Source of the DNA: a virus
DNA: 21,936 nucleotides
Direction: 5' to 3' (one strand)
Virus record (IMG/VR): IMGVR_UViG_3300048586_000085
Coordinates: 1 to 21,936 of that record
Each line of letters starts with the position of its first letter. Position 1 is the stretch's first letter. Under the pieces are notes generated by a model. The model saw nothing but the letters and a program-made list of their open reading frames with translations. It was not told the DNA's origin and made no database searches. Below, piece after piece: positions 6,295-13,348 of the stretch. The position numbers were made by a program, and so were the translations under genes.

Positions 6295-6738
6295 ATGAAC
6301 ACCAGCTACTTCAACGCCCGCGAGTTTGACTGTTGGATCACCGGAGAGCGGAACCTGCCTGAACTGCCTGAACTGCCACGCATCGCCACGCCAAAGGTCA
6401 AGTCTGAGATCATCCGCGATTCGTCGTGGCAGTATTACGCCAACGAGACGCCCGTTCACGAGCCAACGCCACTGTCAACAGTCGCACACCTATCCAAGAT
6501 GATCCGTTGGGATCTGGACAACGACAGGGCAATGATGGACCACGCCTTGGGACGAAAGGCGATCGAGCACTTTGGCACCATTTACACGCCACAGCAGGAC
6601 CGTCACATCCTTGAGGCTACCGACCCGCTTCACATCATTGCCAAGGCCATGGGTCGCAGCTATTGTGCCGTGAGGAACCGCCGCCGCCGGTTACTTGCCG
6701 AAATGCGCCAACGTGCTGAACAGTTCAGGAACGCATGA
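6295..6738 (+). CDS. SANT/Myb-like or HTH DNA-binding protein
   Basis: 147 residues from ATG 6295. The C-terminal ~40 residues (IYTPQQDRHILEATDPLHII followed by AKAMGRS and AVRNRRRRL) follow the SANT/Myb or HTH arrangement: acidic helix 1, then IAKxxGRS as helix 2, and a basic recognition helix. The N-terminus contains a short proline-rich repeat LPELPELP encoded by a 9-bp DNA repeat. The protein is probably a DNA-binding regulator or structural factor of replication. Joined to the next gene by ATGA. Confidence 0.6.
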   Translation: MNTSYFNAREFDCWITGERNLPELPELPRIATPKVKSEIIRDSSWQYYANETPVHEPTPLSTVAHLSKMIRWDLDNDRAMMDHALGRKAIEHFGTIYTPQQDRHILEATDPLHIIAKAMGRSYCAVRNRRRRLLAEMRQRAEQFRNA

Positions 6739-6962
6739 GCACCTGGACCCAATACCCGAACCGATGGGGATGGTACCGCGAAATGGACGGCCTGGTCCTC
6801 ACAGCAAGGGAGAACGGCGCTTGGTCGGTCCATGATCCACTTGGAGAGACGCCGGCGAAGTGCAGCACCATGGCGCCGGCTCTTTCTCCTGGTCTGGAAC
6901 GGGCCATGAGATCGGCGGAAAGTGCGGCGAAGGAACTACTTGAACGGACTACAACGAACTGA
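6735..6962 (+). CDS. Small protein of unknown function
   Basis: 75 residues, coupled by ATGA to the preceding gene and ending two bases before the next. The first half is aromatic (TQYPNRWGWYREMDG) with a likely beta-hairpin (LVLTARENGAWSVHDP), the second half one amphipathic helix (LERAMRSAESAAKELLER). Nothing identifies its role; the location right before the replication initiator suggests an accessory. Confidence 0.55.
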   Translation: MSTWTQYPNRWGWYREMDGLVLTARENGAWSVHDPLGETPAKCSTMAPALSPGLERAMRSAESAAKELLERTTTN

Positions 6963-6964
6963 AA

Positions 6965-7672
6965 ATGGCGAAGAGATTCATTGATACCGACCTGTTCCGC
7001 AAGCCATTCATGAGGGGCTTGGAAGCGCCTTATAAGGCCCTTTGGATCTACCTGCTGTGCGAGTGTGACCACGCCGGGGTATGGGTGGTGGAGTTGGACG
7101 TTGCACAGATACGCATGGGCCTGAAGTTGGACCCGGATAAGGTGATTGAAAAGATGGCCGGTGCGGTTGTTCCGGTCGGCGATGGGAGCAAGTGGTTCCT
7201 GCCCGATTTCGTGACCTTCCAGTATGGCACTTTGAACCCATCGAATCGGGTCCATGCCTCGGTGATTGATCGACTTACTTCCCTTGGAATAGATCCTGAA
7301 AATAAGCCCCTTGAAAGCCCCTTAGAAGGGGCTAAGGATAAAGACAAGGATAAAGACAAGGATATTCAGGGAGGAAAGGAACGCGCGATCGCTGAACGAA
7401 TCGAAGCCTTCGCCGCCGAGGTCGAACGGATCAACGCCGAGCGCGGCACACTTCAGCCATCCGAGTTGGTGAAGTTCATCGCCCATTGGACCCAGGCCGG
7501 ACCCAACGATCGGAAGTTCCACGCCGAAAAGCAGCAGACGTTCGGGATCGCCGGTCGGCTTGTTGGCTGGGCTGGGAACGTGAAGACCTACCCGGCCAAG
7601 GGCGGAGCACCACCAGCCCCGATGGACCGGAACGCGCCGATCGAAACTGACATGGTAACCCGCAGAGCATGA
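6965..7672 (+). CDS. Phage replication initiator-like protein with winged-helix N-terminus
   Basis: 235 residues. The N-terminus (FIDTDLFRKPFMRGLEAPYK, then ALWIYLLCECDHAGVW and VELDVAQIRMGL) is the winged-helix seen in phage replisome organisers and DnaD-like proteins, including the aromatic FVTFQYG ending. A flexible linker with five KD dipeptides (residues ~125-135) separates it from a C-terminal helical domain of about 90 residues. The linker is encoded by a 12-bp DNA repeat. It is followed by a DnaC-like loader through an ATGA overlap, the usual initiator-loader pair, so it probably binds the phage origin and recruits the loader and host helicase. The origin itself was not found. Confidence 0.7.
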   Translation: MAKRFIDTDLFRKPFMRGLEAPYKALWIYLLCECDHAGVWVVELDVAQIRMGLKLDPDKVIEKMAGAVVPVGDGSKWFLPDFVTFQYGTLNPSNRVHASVIDRLTSLGIDPENKPLESPLEGAKDKDKDKDKDIQGGKERAIAERIEAFAAEVERINAERGTLQPSELVKFIAHWTQAGPNDRKFHAEKQQTFGIAGRLVGWAGNVKTYPAKGGAPPAPMDRNAPIETDMVTRRA

Positions 7673-8607
7673 AACTCCACCAGATCAAATTAGGGCTTCA
7701 AGCCAAGCTCGACGAGGTATCCGGCCGGGACGAGGGCTGGATCATCGACGACGACAACCGGGATTGCCTTCGCCGTGTGAGCGAATGGATCCACGAGGGC
7801 GACTACCGCCGAGGCTTCACGCTTCGCGGTCCTGTGGGCACCGGAAAGAGCCGGGTGGTGGAGGCTGCCGGACGGGTGTTGATCGCGCTTCACGGCAAGG
7901 GCATCCGAAGGATCGAAGCGGTTGAGTTGGTGAACATCGTGGCCAAGGCAAAAGGCGACCGATCCGTTCTGGAGAAATACGCCGACCATGTGACCTACCC
8001 GTTCCTGTGGATCGAAGACCTGGACACCGAAGGCAATGCCCCGAGCTTCGTCACCGGCGATGGCGGGATCAATTGCGTTGCGGAGCTGGTCCAAGTCAGG
8101 TACAAGCGATGGGAGCAGGGTTTGAAGATCACCACGGGCTTCACGACCAATGCGACCAACTCCCGCCTTTTGGAGCGATACGGGGAGCGGTGCTGTTCAC
8201 GGATGAATCACATGGCGCAAGTGATCCCGCTGCCTGGTCCCGACCGTAGGGCACAGAACGCCACGCTCCCGAACGTTCAGCAGCGCATTGAGTTCCACCA
8301 ACCGGCAACCTCCGAAGTTGCAACAGCGGCCCTTTCTCCCATCCTGGCAGAGTTCCAGCAAGCCCACGACCTGAGAGTTCTTGAGCGCAACCGGAACGAA
8401 GCGGAGCGGAAGGCGAAGTACTTGGATGAGCTGCGGATGAAGGTCCGGCGCTTGCAGTTGGCCGAACTCCACCAAGTGATCCAGACGGATGTATTCAGCG
8501 AAGCCAGGGACATTGCCCGTAATCAGTTCAACAGCGTTTCTCCGATCACTTACGATCAGTTCTGTGAACAACTGGAAACGGCAAGGACGGCAAGTCAGGG
8601 AGCCTGA
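7669..8607 (+). CDS. DnaC-like AAA+ helicase loader
   Basis: 312 residues. Walker A is GPVGTGKS (residues 54-61); Walker B is FLWIEDLD (112-119); a sensor-1-like TTNAT and an arginine-bearing SRLLERYGERCCSRM follow near residues 160-180, all in the order of DnaC/DnaI loaders. The C-terminal ~100 residues are helical and charged and are longer than in DnaC, possibly the surface contacting the helicase. The protein would load the host replicative helicase at the phage origin using the upstream initiator-like protein as a guide. Confidence 0.8.
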   Translation: MKLHQIKLGLQAKLDEVSGRDEGWIIDDDNRDCLRRVSEWIHEGDYRRGFTLRGPVGTGKSRVVEAAGRVLIALHGKGIRRIEAVELVNIVAKAKGDRSVLEKYADHVTYPFLWIEDLDTEGNAPSFVTGDGGINCVAELVQVRYKRWEQGLKITTGFTTNATNSRLLERYGERCCSRMNHMAQVIPLPGPDRRAQNATLPNVQQRIEFHQPATSEVATAALSPILAEFQQAHDLRVLERNRNEAERKAKYLDELRMKVRRLQLAELHQVIQTDVFSEARDIARNQFNSVSPITYDQFCEQLETARTASQGA

Positions 8608-8652
8608 TCGACTGTGACCCTAACCACCCAGAACCATGAACATCTTTCGACC

Positions 8653-9222
8653 ATGAGCCTCCCCAAGATCAGCCAAAAGCGCAAGGCCACGACCAGGCTC
8701 CGGCACAACTCCACCTTTGGAGCCAAAGCCCCGGCTAAGTCGGTGATGACCATCGCGGAGTTGAGGGCTTCGGGATTGCTGACCAAGGCATCCGAGTTGG
8801 GCAAGGGGAAGAGTGACAAGGCCAAGGCGAAGGCACGGGCTTGGAAGTGGTTTAGCATGTTCATCCGCCTTCGGGACAGTGGCCCGGACGGTCGCGGGAA
8901 GTGCATCACCTGCGATCACACCGCCCATTGGAGGGCCATGGACGCGGGCCACTACATCACACGGGCCAAGGAATCCACCTTGTTCGATGAGCGGAATGTT
9001 TCGCTCCAATGCAAGGGCTGCAACCGCTTCCAAGGCGGCAAATTCTTCGAGCATTCCCAGGCCATTGACCGCAAGTTCGGAGAGGGAACCAAGGCGGCTA
9101 TTGAGGCCAAGGCATCGCAGCCATGCCGCCGTGACCTGACCGATTACCTGTTCATCGAATCGAGCTACAAGGCCCGTGTTGACTGGATCAAGCAGCATGA
9201 GCCGACCAAGTTCAAACCATAA
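8653..9222 (+). CDS. NinG-like recombination nuclease
   Basis: 189 residues from ATG 8653; an upstream GTG (8614) is in frame but less likely because a six-codon leader frame (ATG 8636) ends exactly in ATGA over this start. The core matches the lambda NinG/Rap family: C84-x2-C87 (KCITCD), AGHYITRA at 98-105, N115 and C120-x2-C123-N124 (CKGCN), an HNH/treble-clef-like metal site. Rap is a Holliday-junction and branched-DNA endonuclease; the same activity is inferred here. It ends the replication/recombination module. Confidence 0.8.
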   Translation: MSLPKISQKRKATTRLRHNSTFGAKAPAKSVMTIAELRASGLLTKASELGKGKSDKAKAKARAWKWFSMFIRLRDSGPDGRGKCITCDHTAHWRAMDAGHYITRAKESTLFDERNVSLQCKGCNRFQGGKFFEHSQAIDRKFGEGTKAAIEAKASQPCRRDLTDYLFIESSYKARVDWIKQHEPTKFKP

Positions 9223-9232
9223 AACCTAGGCC

Positions 9233-9322
9233 ATGACATACGAAGAGGCTCCGTTTAAAAGAGGCGATGCCGCCCTCGCCTCCCTCCGGGCTGTTGGGGT
9301 AACGCCCAACGGTGGCGGGTAA
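9233..9322 (+). CDS. Possible 29-residue ORF ending in the attC-like site
   Basis: ATG 9233 to TAA 9320-9322. The peptide begins MTYEEAPFKRGDAALASL. Its stop codon is the TAA of the first attC-like inverse core, as is often the case for cassette genes. It may be the remnant of a truncated cassette gene. No independent evidence of expression. Confidence 0.25.
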   Translation: MTYEEAPFKRGDAALASLRAVGVTPNGGG

Positions 9323-9397
9323 CGGACAGAGCTTGACGCAGTGCGCCCGTGCGGTGGGTCGTGGAGCGGGGCGCATTGAGGCAAGCGTGTGTTAGGT
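9317..9397 (+). repeat. attC-like recombination site, first (81 bp)
   Basis: Inverse-core-like GGGTAAC (9317-9323), then an 18-base arm 9331-9348 (GCTTG...TGCGCCC) and its complement 9369-9386 with 15 of 18 pairs, then the core GTTAGGT (9391-9397), which fits GTTRRRY. A 20-base loop lies between arms, and the left side has three extra bases, recalling the extrahelical bases of attC hairpins. It shares TAACGGAC with the second site. Length and order R''-L''-stem-L'-R' are as in integron attC sites. Confidence 0.6.
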
Positions 9398-9422
9398 GCC
9401 GCCTTTTTCAAAACATCACCCC

Positions 9423-10079
9423 ATGAAAGTATTGATAGCGTGCGAGAGTAGCGGAACGGTTCGGGAGGCATTCCGGGCATTAGGCCATGAGGCCTGGAGC
9501 ACCGACCTGCTTCCTGCTGATGACGGTTCGCCGTACCACCTACAAGGTGACGCGCTCCAGGTTCTGGCCAATGGTTGGGATTTGATGGTCGCGCACCCGC
9601 CATGCACATACCTGAGCGTGTCGGGTATGCACTGGACCACACGCGGTCTTCGTGACCCCAAGCTAACCGAAGATGCGCTGGCGTTCGTTCGCGCACTGAT
9701 GGATGCCCCAATACCTCGGATCGCCATTGAGAACCCAGTGAGCATAATATCCAGCCGCATCCGCAAGCCTGACCAGATCATCCAGCCTTGGCAGTTCGGT
9801 GATGACGCGAGCAAAAAGACGTGCCTTTGGCTGAAGAACCTGCCCAGGCTGAACAACGAGGACAGGTCCAGGTGGATACCGGGCCGCATCGTTGGGAAGG
9901 ACAAGCGCGGAATGACGATCGTGAGATGGGCGAACCAGTGCGACAGCGGACAGAACAAGCTGGCACCTTCGGCAGACCGATGGAAGGAACGAAGCAAAAC
10001 GTACAACGGCATCGCGCAGGCGATGGCACAAACATGGGGCAATGAAGCGAGTGTGGAAACAAGTGGTCTTCTCTTTTGA
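9423..10079 (+). CDS. Putative DNA cytosine methyltransferase-like phage protein
   Basis: 218 residues from ATG 9423. It begins MKVLIACESSGTVREAF, a SAM-binding-like loop, contains HPPCTYLS (residues 58-65, motif IV-like with Cys61 as possible catalytic nucleophile) and IENP (102-105, motif VI-like ENP). Blocks RIRKPDQIIQPWQFGDDASK and CLWLKNLP are typical of a widespread phage family distantly related to C5-methyltransferases. It is much shorter than classic Dcm enzymes (~400 residues) and lacks a clear target-recognition domain, so activity on DNA is not certain. It could protect phage DNA against host restriction. It lies within a cassette-like unit and overlaps the next gene by 38 bases. 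Confidence 0.7.
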   Translation: MKVLIACESSGTVREAFRALGHEAWSTDLLPADDGSPYHLQGDALQVLANGWDLMVAHPPCTYLSVSGMHWTTRGLRDPKLTEDALAFVRALMDAPIPRIAIENPVSIISSRIRKPDQIIQPWQFGDDASKKTCLWLKNLPRLNNEDRSRWIPGRIVGKDKRGMTIVRWANQCDSGQNKLAPSADRWKERSKTYNGIAQAMAQTWGNEASVETSGLLF

Positions 10080-10269
10080 GTTCGGCGAGGATGCCGACCA
10101 GCCGTGTCCGCAGTGCGCGGAGTTCGACGGCTGCTGTGATTGCCCTGGGCCGAACAGCGAAACCGAAGACGGAACGCCGTTCGAGTTCAAGGAAGTTCAT
10201 GGGGTGATGTTCGCTCGCCCTCCCCGTGGCTATGACTGGTCGGGCGAGCGTCTTTCAGGTGGCACCTAA
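10042..10269 (+). CDS. Small Cys-rich protein paired with the methyltransferase-like gene
   Basis: 75 residues. An N-terminal strand (RVWKQVVFSFEFG) is followed by CPQCAEFDGCCDCPGP (residues ~22-37), a dense cysteine cluster fit for zinc, and FEFKEVHGVMFARP. Similar CDCPGP proteins occur in many phages, but no function is known to me. Its stop TAA is part of the inverse core ACCTAAC of the second attC-like site, an arrangement typical of cassette genes. Confidence 0.6.
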   Translation: MKRVWKQVVFSFEFGEDADQPCPQCAEFDGCCDCPGPNSETEDGTPFEFKEVHGVMFARPPRGYDWSGERLSGGT

Positions 10270-10322
10270 CGGACGAGTGCATACGGCGTTGGCTCTGCAA
10301 TGCCGTATGCACGTAGTTGTAC
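10264..10322 (+). repeat. attC-like recombination site, second (59 bp)
   Basis: ACCTAAC (10264-10270, fits RYYYAAC) is followed by GGACGA, a perfect 11-bp arm GTGCATACGGC (10277-10287), a 14-base loop, the complementary arm GCCGTATGCAC (10302-10312), three bases, and GTTGTAC (10316-10322, GTTRRRY with one deviation). The whole fits a compact attC. Confidence 0.6.
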
Positions 10323-10575
10323 GGCGTTCTCTTTTCAGGCATTAAGTAAAAGGCAACAGGCATGAACAAGTGGATAAGCGTAAAGGAGCAAAGGCCAGAG
10401 GCGTACACATGGGTGCTGGTGTACTGTGATACCGGAGACGTTGGCGACTTCCCATTCGATATCGGGCGAATTATCAGCGGAGAATGGAGGTGCCTTGGAT
10501 GGGACTACCCTGTGACACACTGGATGCCTTTGCCCAAAGCTCCAAGTGGTAATTGAATGCCGTACAACTAGGATG
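10317..10575 (+). mobile_element. Integron-like gene cassette 2, lacking a full attC stem
   Basis: The leading GTTGTACGGC (10316-10325) is the exact reverse complement of GCCGTACAAC (10559-10568) directly after the DUF551 stop codon. Instead of a long stem, only six bases (TAGGAT) separate this inverse core from another GTTGTAC (10575-10581), so the recombination site appears to be collapsed. Either the site is deleted or this marks the junction back to phage DNA. Confidence 0.45.
10362..10556 (+). CDS. DUF551-like protein
   Basis: 64 residues. The sequence NKWISVKEQRPEAYTWVLVY at the start and VTHWMPLPKAPSG at the end are the signature of DUF551, a small domain common in phage early regions. 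Function is unknown. It is the only gene of the second cassette-like unit. The start is preceded by an A-rich stretch (about 10345-10361) usable as a Bacteroidota translation-start region. Confidence 0.75.
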   Translation: MNKWISVKEQRPEAYTWVLVYCDTGDVGDFPFDIGRIISGEWRCLGWDYPVTHWMPLPKAPSGN

Positions 10576-10617
10576 TTGTACCAATTAACATAATGTAGCC
10601 GTCCAACAAACGACAGC

Positions 10618-10968
10618 ATGAGCACACCAGAACGACCCACGAAAACAGCCGATGAGCAGGCGGCAGAGCGGTATCAATCCAGCAATGAGGACGGCTACCT
10701 TGTCGTGAGGGACATGGCCCAGCCAAAAGGCCACCGTATAATGAGCATGATGGACCCCAAGGATGCAAGTCATGTGGACTGGATCAGGAGGGGCTACGCA
10801 GCCGCCCTTGTCGAACGCGCCATCCCCGCAGAGCAGGCCCTGAGGCTGGCGATGGAGTATGTCAAGGCATTGGGTGTCTACTACCAGACGGGTAACGCAA
10901 AGCAGGAGCGGGACGCATGGAGCGCCCTCCGTGCCGACCCAATCGCCGCTAAGATGCTCGAGGATTAG
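10618..10968 (+). CDS. Protein of unknown function
   Basis: 116 residues, hydrophilic N-terminus (MSTPERPTKTADEQAAERYQ) and two probable helices in the second half (SHVDWIRRGYAAALVERA and EQALRLAMEYVKALGVYYQ). It is the first gene after the cassette-like region. No motif or family recognised. Confidence 0.55.
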   Translation: MSTPERPTKTADEQAAERYQSSNEDGYLVVRDMAQPKGHRIMSMMDPKDASHVDWIRRGYAAALVERAIPAEQALRLAMEYVKALGVYYQTGNAKQERDAWSALRADPIAAKMLED

Positions 10969-11017
10969 CGTAGCGACTGTGACCCCAACTTTATGCGCGT
11001 GGTCCACCTTTGGGACC

Positions 11018-11182
11018 ATGCAACACCTGAAGTCTCCCAGCGGCAAGGTGATCTCTACCAAGGGCAAGACATTGGCCCAGGTTCTACGGGCTGAAGGTTG
11101 CCAGGATACCACGCCTCCCAAGTCCAAGAAGGACAAGAAGGGCACGTACTACACAGACCACGCTTTCACCCATGGATACTAA
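11018..11182 (+). CDS. Small basic protein of unknown function
   Basis: 54 residues from ATG 11018; a longer frame upstream overlaps the previous gene and looks unnatural. A short SPSGKVISTKGKTLAQVLRA strand-turn-helix is followed by a lysine-rich stretch (PPKSKKDKKGTYY). The stop overlaps the next gene by 11 bases. Function unknown; the basic stretch could bind nucleic acid. Confidence 0.45.
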   Translation: MQHLKSPSGKVISTKGKTLAQVLRAEGCQDTTPPKSKKDKKGTYYTDHAFTHGY

Positions 11183-11381
11183 AGAGGTGGCGCTGGAGAT
11201 CTTGGCCGCCATGGGCAGCACCACGCCCGGCGCGAAGCTCGATTGGGGTCCGGCCGGCAACAAGGCCAGGGCCATCTACTTGGCCGCTCGGATGGGTCAC
11301 CACTTCGATCCGAAGTGCTCAAGCTGTGAGGGGGATCTGCTGGCCGTGGTTAGGTACGCATCAAAGCCAAGGGTCCAATGA
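11172..11381 (+). CDS. Small protein with a CxxC pair, unknown
   Basis: 69 residues, starting within the end of the previous gene and joined by ATGA to the next. A helix (TKEVALEILAAMGS) is followed by NKARAIYLAARMGHHFDPKC with the pair CSSC near residue 50. A single CxxC could be half of a zinc site in a dimer. No family recognised. Confidence 0.5.
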   Translation: MDTKEVALEILAAMGSTTPGAKLDWGPAGNKARAIYLAARMGHHFDPKCSSCEGDLLAVVRYASKPRVQ

Positions 11382-11653
11382 GCGCTTGCTGGATAATGTA
11401 TGCCCATCGCCAATGTCCGTTCGACATGATGCCAGAGAGGCGTCATTTGAAGGGATTGTCTGATGAAGAATACGATGCAGGGAAGGCAAGGCAGGATAGA
11501 TGGCTAAACGCATGGCTCGTCCTGTGTGGCGAAGTGGAGGCAGAACACGGGTACAAGGTGTCCAAGGAGTATTCCCACGACCAAAGGATGGACATTGAAG
11601 GTAGGATGCGGGATGAGATCATGAAGCGGTGGAACAAAGTGCGCGTCCAATGA
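11378..11653 (+). CDS. Hydrophilic protein of unknown function
   Basis: 91 residues, highly charged and probably mostly helical (SDEEYDAGKARQDRWLNAWL and HDQRMDIEGRMRDEIMKRWN). Both ends are ATGA junctions with neighbouring genes, a strong sign of a real coding region in this operon. Family unknown. Confidence 0.55.
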   Translation: MSACWIMYAHRQCPFDMMPERRHLKGLSDEEYDAGKARQDRWLNAWLVLCGEVEAEHGYKVSKEYSHDQRMDIEGRMRDEIMKRWNKVRVQ

Positions 11654-11811
11654 AGCACGAGTTCATCCTGTGGGGCCGTGTGGATTCCGGGCTGAGGTCC
11701 GCCAGCACCTACACCCGTCACGGGGTGGTCACGATGCGTGCGTGTGAGGAGGCGGTTGCCGCTGCGCCGTATTGCGGGTGTCCGTTGAACGTAAGACAGA
11801 GCACGAAATGA
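11650..11811 (+). CDS. 53-residue protein of unknown function
   Basis: The start ATG 11650 and the stop are both in ATGA junctions. A strand (KHEFILWGRVDSG) and a helix (TMRACEEAVAAAPYCGC) with three cysteines are visible. It is too short for further inference. Confidence 0.5.
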   Translation: MKHEFILWGRVDSGLRSASTYTRHGVVTMRACEEAVAAAPYCGCPLNVRQSTK

Positions 11812-12401
11812 GCGCGAAGAAGGCACCTCGACAGGAATCCAAGGTAAAAGGGGTGTCCCATGAGGGGAGCATTTCCGGGCCTTTGGGATTCCAAGTCACA
11901 CCCGTTTCAAAGCTTAAGGCGAACCCGACGAACCCGCGCGTCCTGCGGGATGAGAAGTTCGCCAAGCTCAAAGCGTCCATCCAGTCCTTCCCGGACATGC
12001 TCAATTACCGGGGCATCGTGGCTGTGACCGACACAGATGGAAGGTTCATGGTCCTTGGCGGTAACATGCGCCTTCGTGCGTTGCAAGATCTCGGCATCAA
12101 AGAAGTGGCGGTGATGCTTGCCGACCACTGGACCGAAGAGCAGCGCCGTGAGTTCATCATAAAGGACAACGTGGGCTTCGGGGAATGGGATTGGGACCAG
12201 CTGGCGAACGAATGGGATGCGGGGGAGTTGAGTGAGTGGGGGCTTGACCTGCCGAAAGACCCATTGCCAGCCGATGAAGGCCAAGAGGACTACATGCCCG
12301 GCTTTCGTCTGGTGATCGAATGCACCAGCGAGGCTCAGCAACAACAGTACTTCAAAGAGATCACCAACCTTGGTATCGAATGCAAGCCATTGACATTGTG
12401 A
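11808..12401 (+). CDS. ParB/sulfiredoxin-like domain protein
   Basis: 197 residues from ATG 11808 (ATGA junction). Residues ~25-100 form a ParB/Srx-like domain: FQVTPVSKLKANPTNPRVL, MLNYRGIVAVTDTDGRFMVL and the hallmark GGNMRLRAL (84-92). The following KDNVGFGEWDWDQLANEWD block is typical of phage ParB-like proteins that occur next to DNA modification or terminase genes. ParB/Srx folds bind or hydrolyse nucleotides, and some are nucleases. The end overlaps the ABC/GNAT gene by 22 bases. A role in DNA modification together with the next genes is inferred from context only. Confidence 0.75.
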   Translation: MSAKKAPRQESKVKGVSHEGSISGPLGFQVTPVSKLKANPTNPRVLRDEKFAKLKASIQSFPDMLNYRGIVAVTDTDGRFMVLGGNMRLRALQDLGIKEVAVMLADHWTEEQRREFIIKDNVGFGEWDWDQLANEWDAGELSEWGLDLPKDPLPADEGQEDYMPGFRLVIECTSEAQQQQYFKEITNLGIECKPLTL

Positions 12402-13348
12402 TCGAGAGCGAGGTGCCGCGCACCTTCCGGACATCTTCATTGGAGAGCGTCTTCGACTGCCCCATCGGCAAGAAGCAGCGCCTCGAATGGCATGTGGAGA
12501 TACCTGGCCCAGAAGACGAATGGAGCATCGGCATGATCGTAGGCCCGTCAGGATCTGGTAAGTCCACCGTAATGAAGCACGCCTATGGAGAGCCGATCGA
12601 ATGGAAGTGGCCCCACGATAAGGCATTGGTCGACGCGCTAGCCCCGGAGAAGCAGATGACCGAGGTGAGCGCCGCCCTTGGGGCTGTGGGGCTGAACACC
12701 ATCCCATCATGGGCGCGACCGTTCCACGTACTGAGCAACGGGGAGCAGTTCCGGGCGATCATCGCCCGCCACTTCCTTGAGGACGAACGCGACCCCATCG
12801 TGATCGACGAGTTCACGTCCGTAGTGGATCGCCAAGTGGCACAAATCGCCAGCCACGCCGTTCAGAAGTTCATCCGCAAGAACAACAAGCGCTTCGTCGC
12901 CGTCACGTGCCACTACGACATCATCGAATGGCTGCAACCCGATTGGGTTCTGGACATGGCTACCGGGCGGGTCGAGCGCCCGGAACGAAGGCGACGACCA
13001 GCCATCGAGGTCACCTTGGCGCGTGTACCTCGAAGCCTCTGGGCGACCTTTGCGCCGTATCACTATATGAGCGCCGAACTACATAAGGCGGCACAGTGTT
13101 ACGCAGCGTTCGTGCATGATCGACCGGTGTGCATCGCGGCTATGATGTACAGACCCGCACCTACGGGTAAGAAGCATTCTCCTGTGTATGGGTTGAGTAG
13201 GTTGGTTACTCTACCAGACTACCAAGGGCTGGGCCTTGCATTCGTCCTTGCCGATGCCTTGGGCGGCAAGGCTCGCCAACCGAGGGGAGCGAATGAACGC
13301 ATACCCAGCACATCCTGCATTGATCGCCTCATTCGCTCGGAACGATAA
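12380..13348 (+). CDS. ABC-type ATPase fused to a GNAT acetyltransferase-like domain, frameshifted
   Basis: 322 residues as read. N-terminal ABC ATPase: Walker A GPSGSGKST (55-63), signature-like LSNGE (118-122), Walker B IVIDEFTSVVD (140-150, DE at 143-144) and H-loop THC-like VTCHYD (H178). There are no membrane segments, so it is not a transporter. The second half (from ~210) is GNAT-like with LSRLVTLPDY and the acetyl-CoA loop QGLGLA (283-288), reminiscent of the Mu Mom DNA-modification family. The frame then drifts at about residue 300: the downstream sequence expected for this fold continues in another frame (13288-13469). A probable role is nucleic-acid base modification or DNA-end sensing, inferred from the neighbouring ParB and ASCH genes. 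Confidence 0.7.
   Translation: MQAIDIVIESEVPRTFRTSSLESVFDCPIGKKQRLEWHVEIPGPEDEWSIGMIVGPSGSGKSTVMKHAYGEPIEWKWPHDKALVDALAPEKQMTEVSAALGAVGLNTIPSWARPFHVLSNGEQFRAIIARHFLEDERDPIVIDEFTSVVDRQVAQIASHAVQKFIRKNNKRFVAVTCHYDIIEWLQPDWVLDMATGRVERPERRRRPAIEVTLARVPRSLWATFAPYHYMSAELHKAAQCYAAFVHDRPVCIAAMMYRPAPTGKKHSPVYGLSRLVTLPDYQGLGLAFVLADALGGKARQPRGANERIPSTSCIDRLIRSER

Larger units (their letters stand above)
9392..10316 (+). mobile_element. Integron-like gene cassette 1
   Basis: The unit starts at the G/TT cut point of the first attC-like site and ends at the G of the second. Its leading GTTAGGTGCC (9391-9400) is the exact reverse complement of its trailing GGCACCTAAC (10261-10270). Such pairing between own leading end and own inverse core is characteristic of cassettes, because both join to make attC in the circular form. 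It carries two overlapping genes in the same direction. No integrase gene or attI is visible, so mobility would need an integrase from elsewhere. Confidence 0.55.

Noticed and set aside
6851-6880. Inverted repeat GCCGGCG-N16-CGCCGGC followed by TCTTTCTCC as an internal terminator
   Set aside because: It lies inside a coding region in a continuous operon, has a 16-base loop and no real T-tract.
7333-7364. Repeat AAGGATAAAGAC as a replication-origin iteron
   Set aside because: The repeat simply encodes a Lys-Asp linker in frame, and only about 2.5 copies are present.
8636-8656. Six-codon leader peptide (MNIFRP) before the NinG-like gene
   Set aside because: Too short to support as a gene, although its ATGA overlap favours the ATG 8653 start.
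12380-13348. ABC transporter subunit
   Set aside because: There are no membrane segments or permease partners, and the ATPase is fused to a GNAT-like domain in a phage operon.
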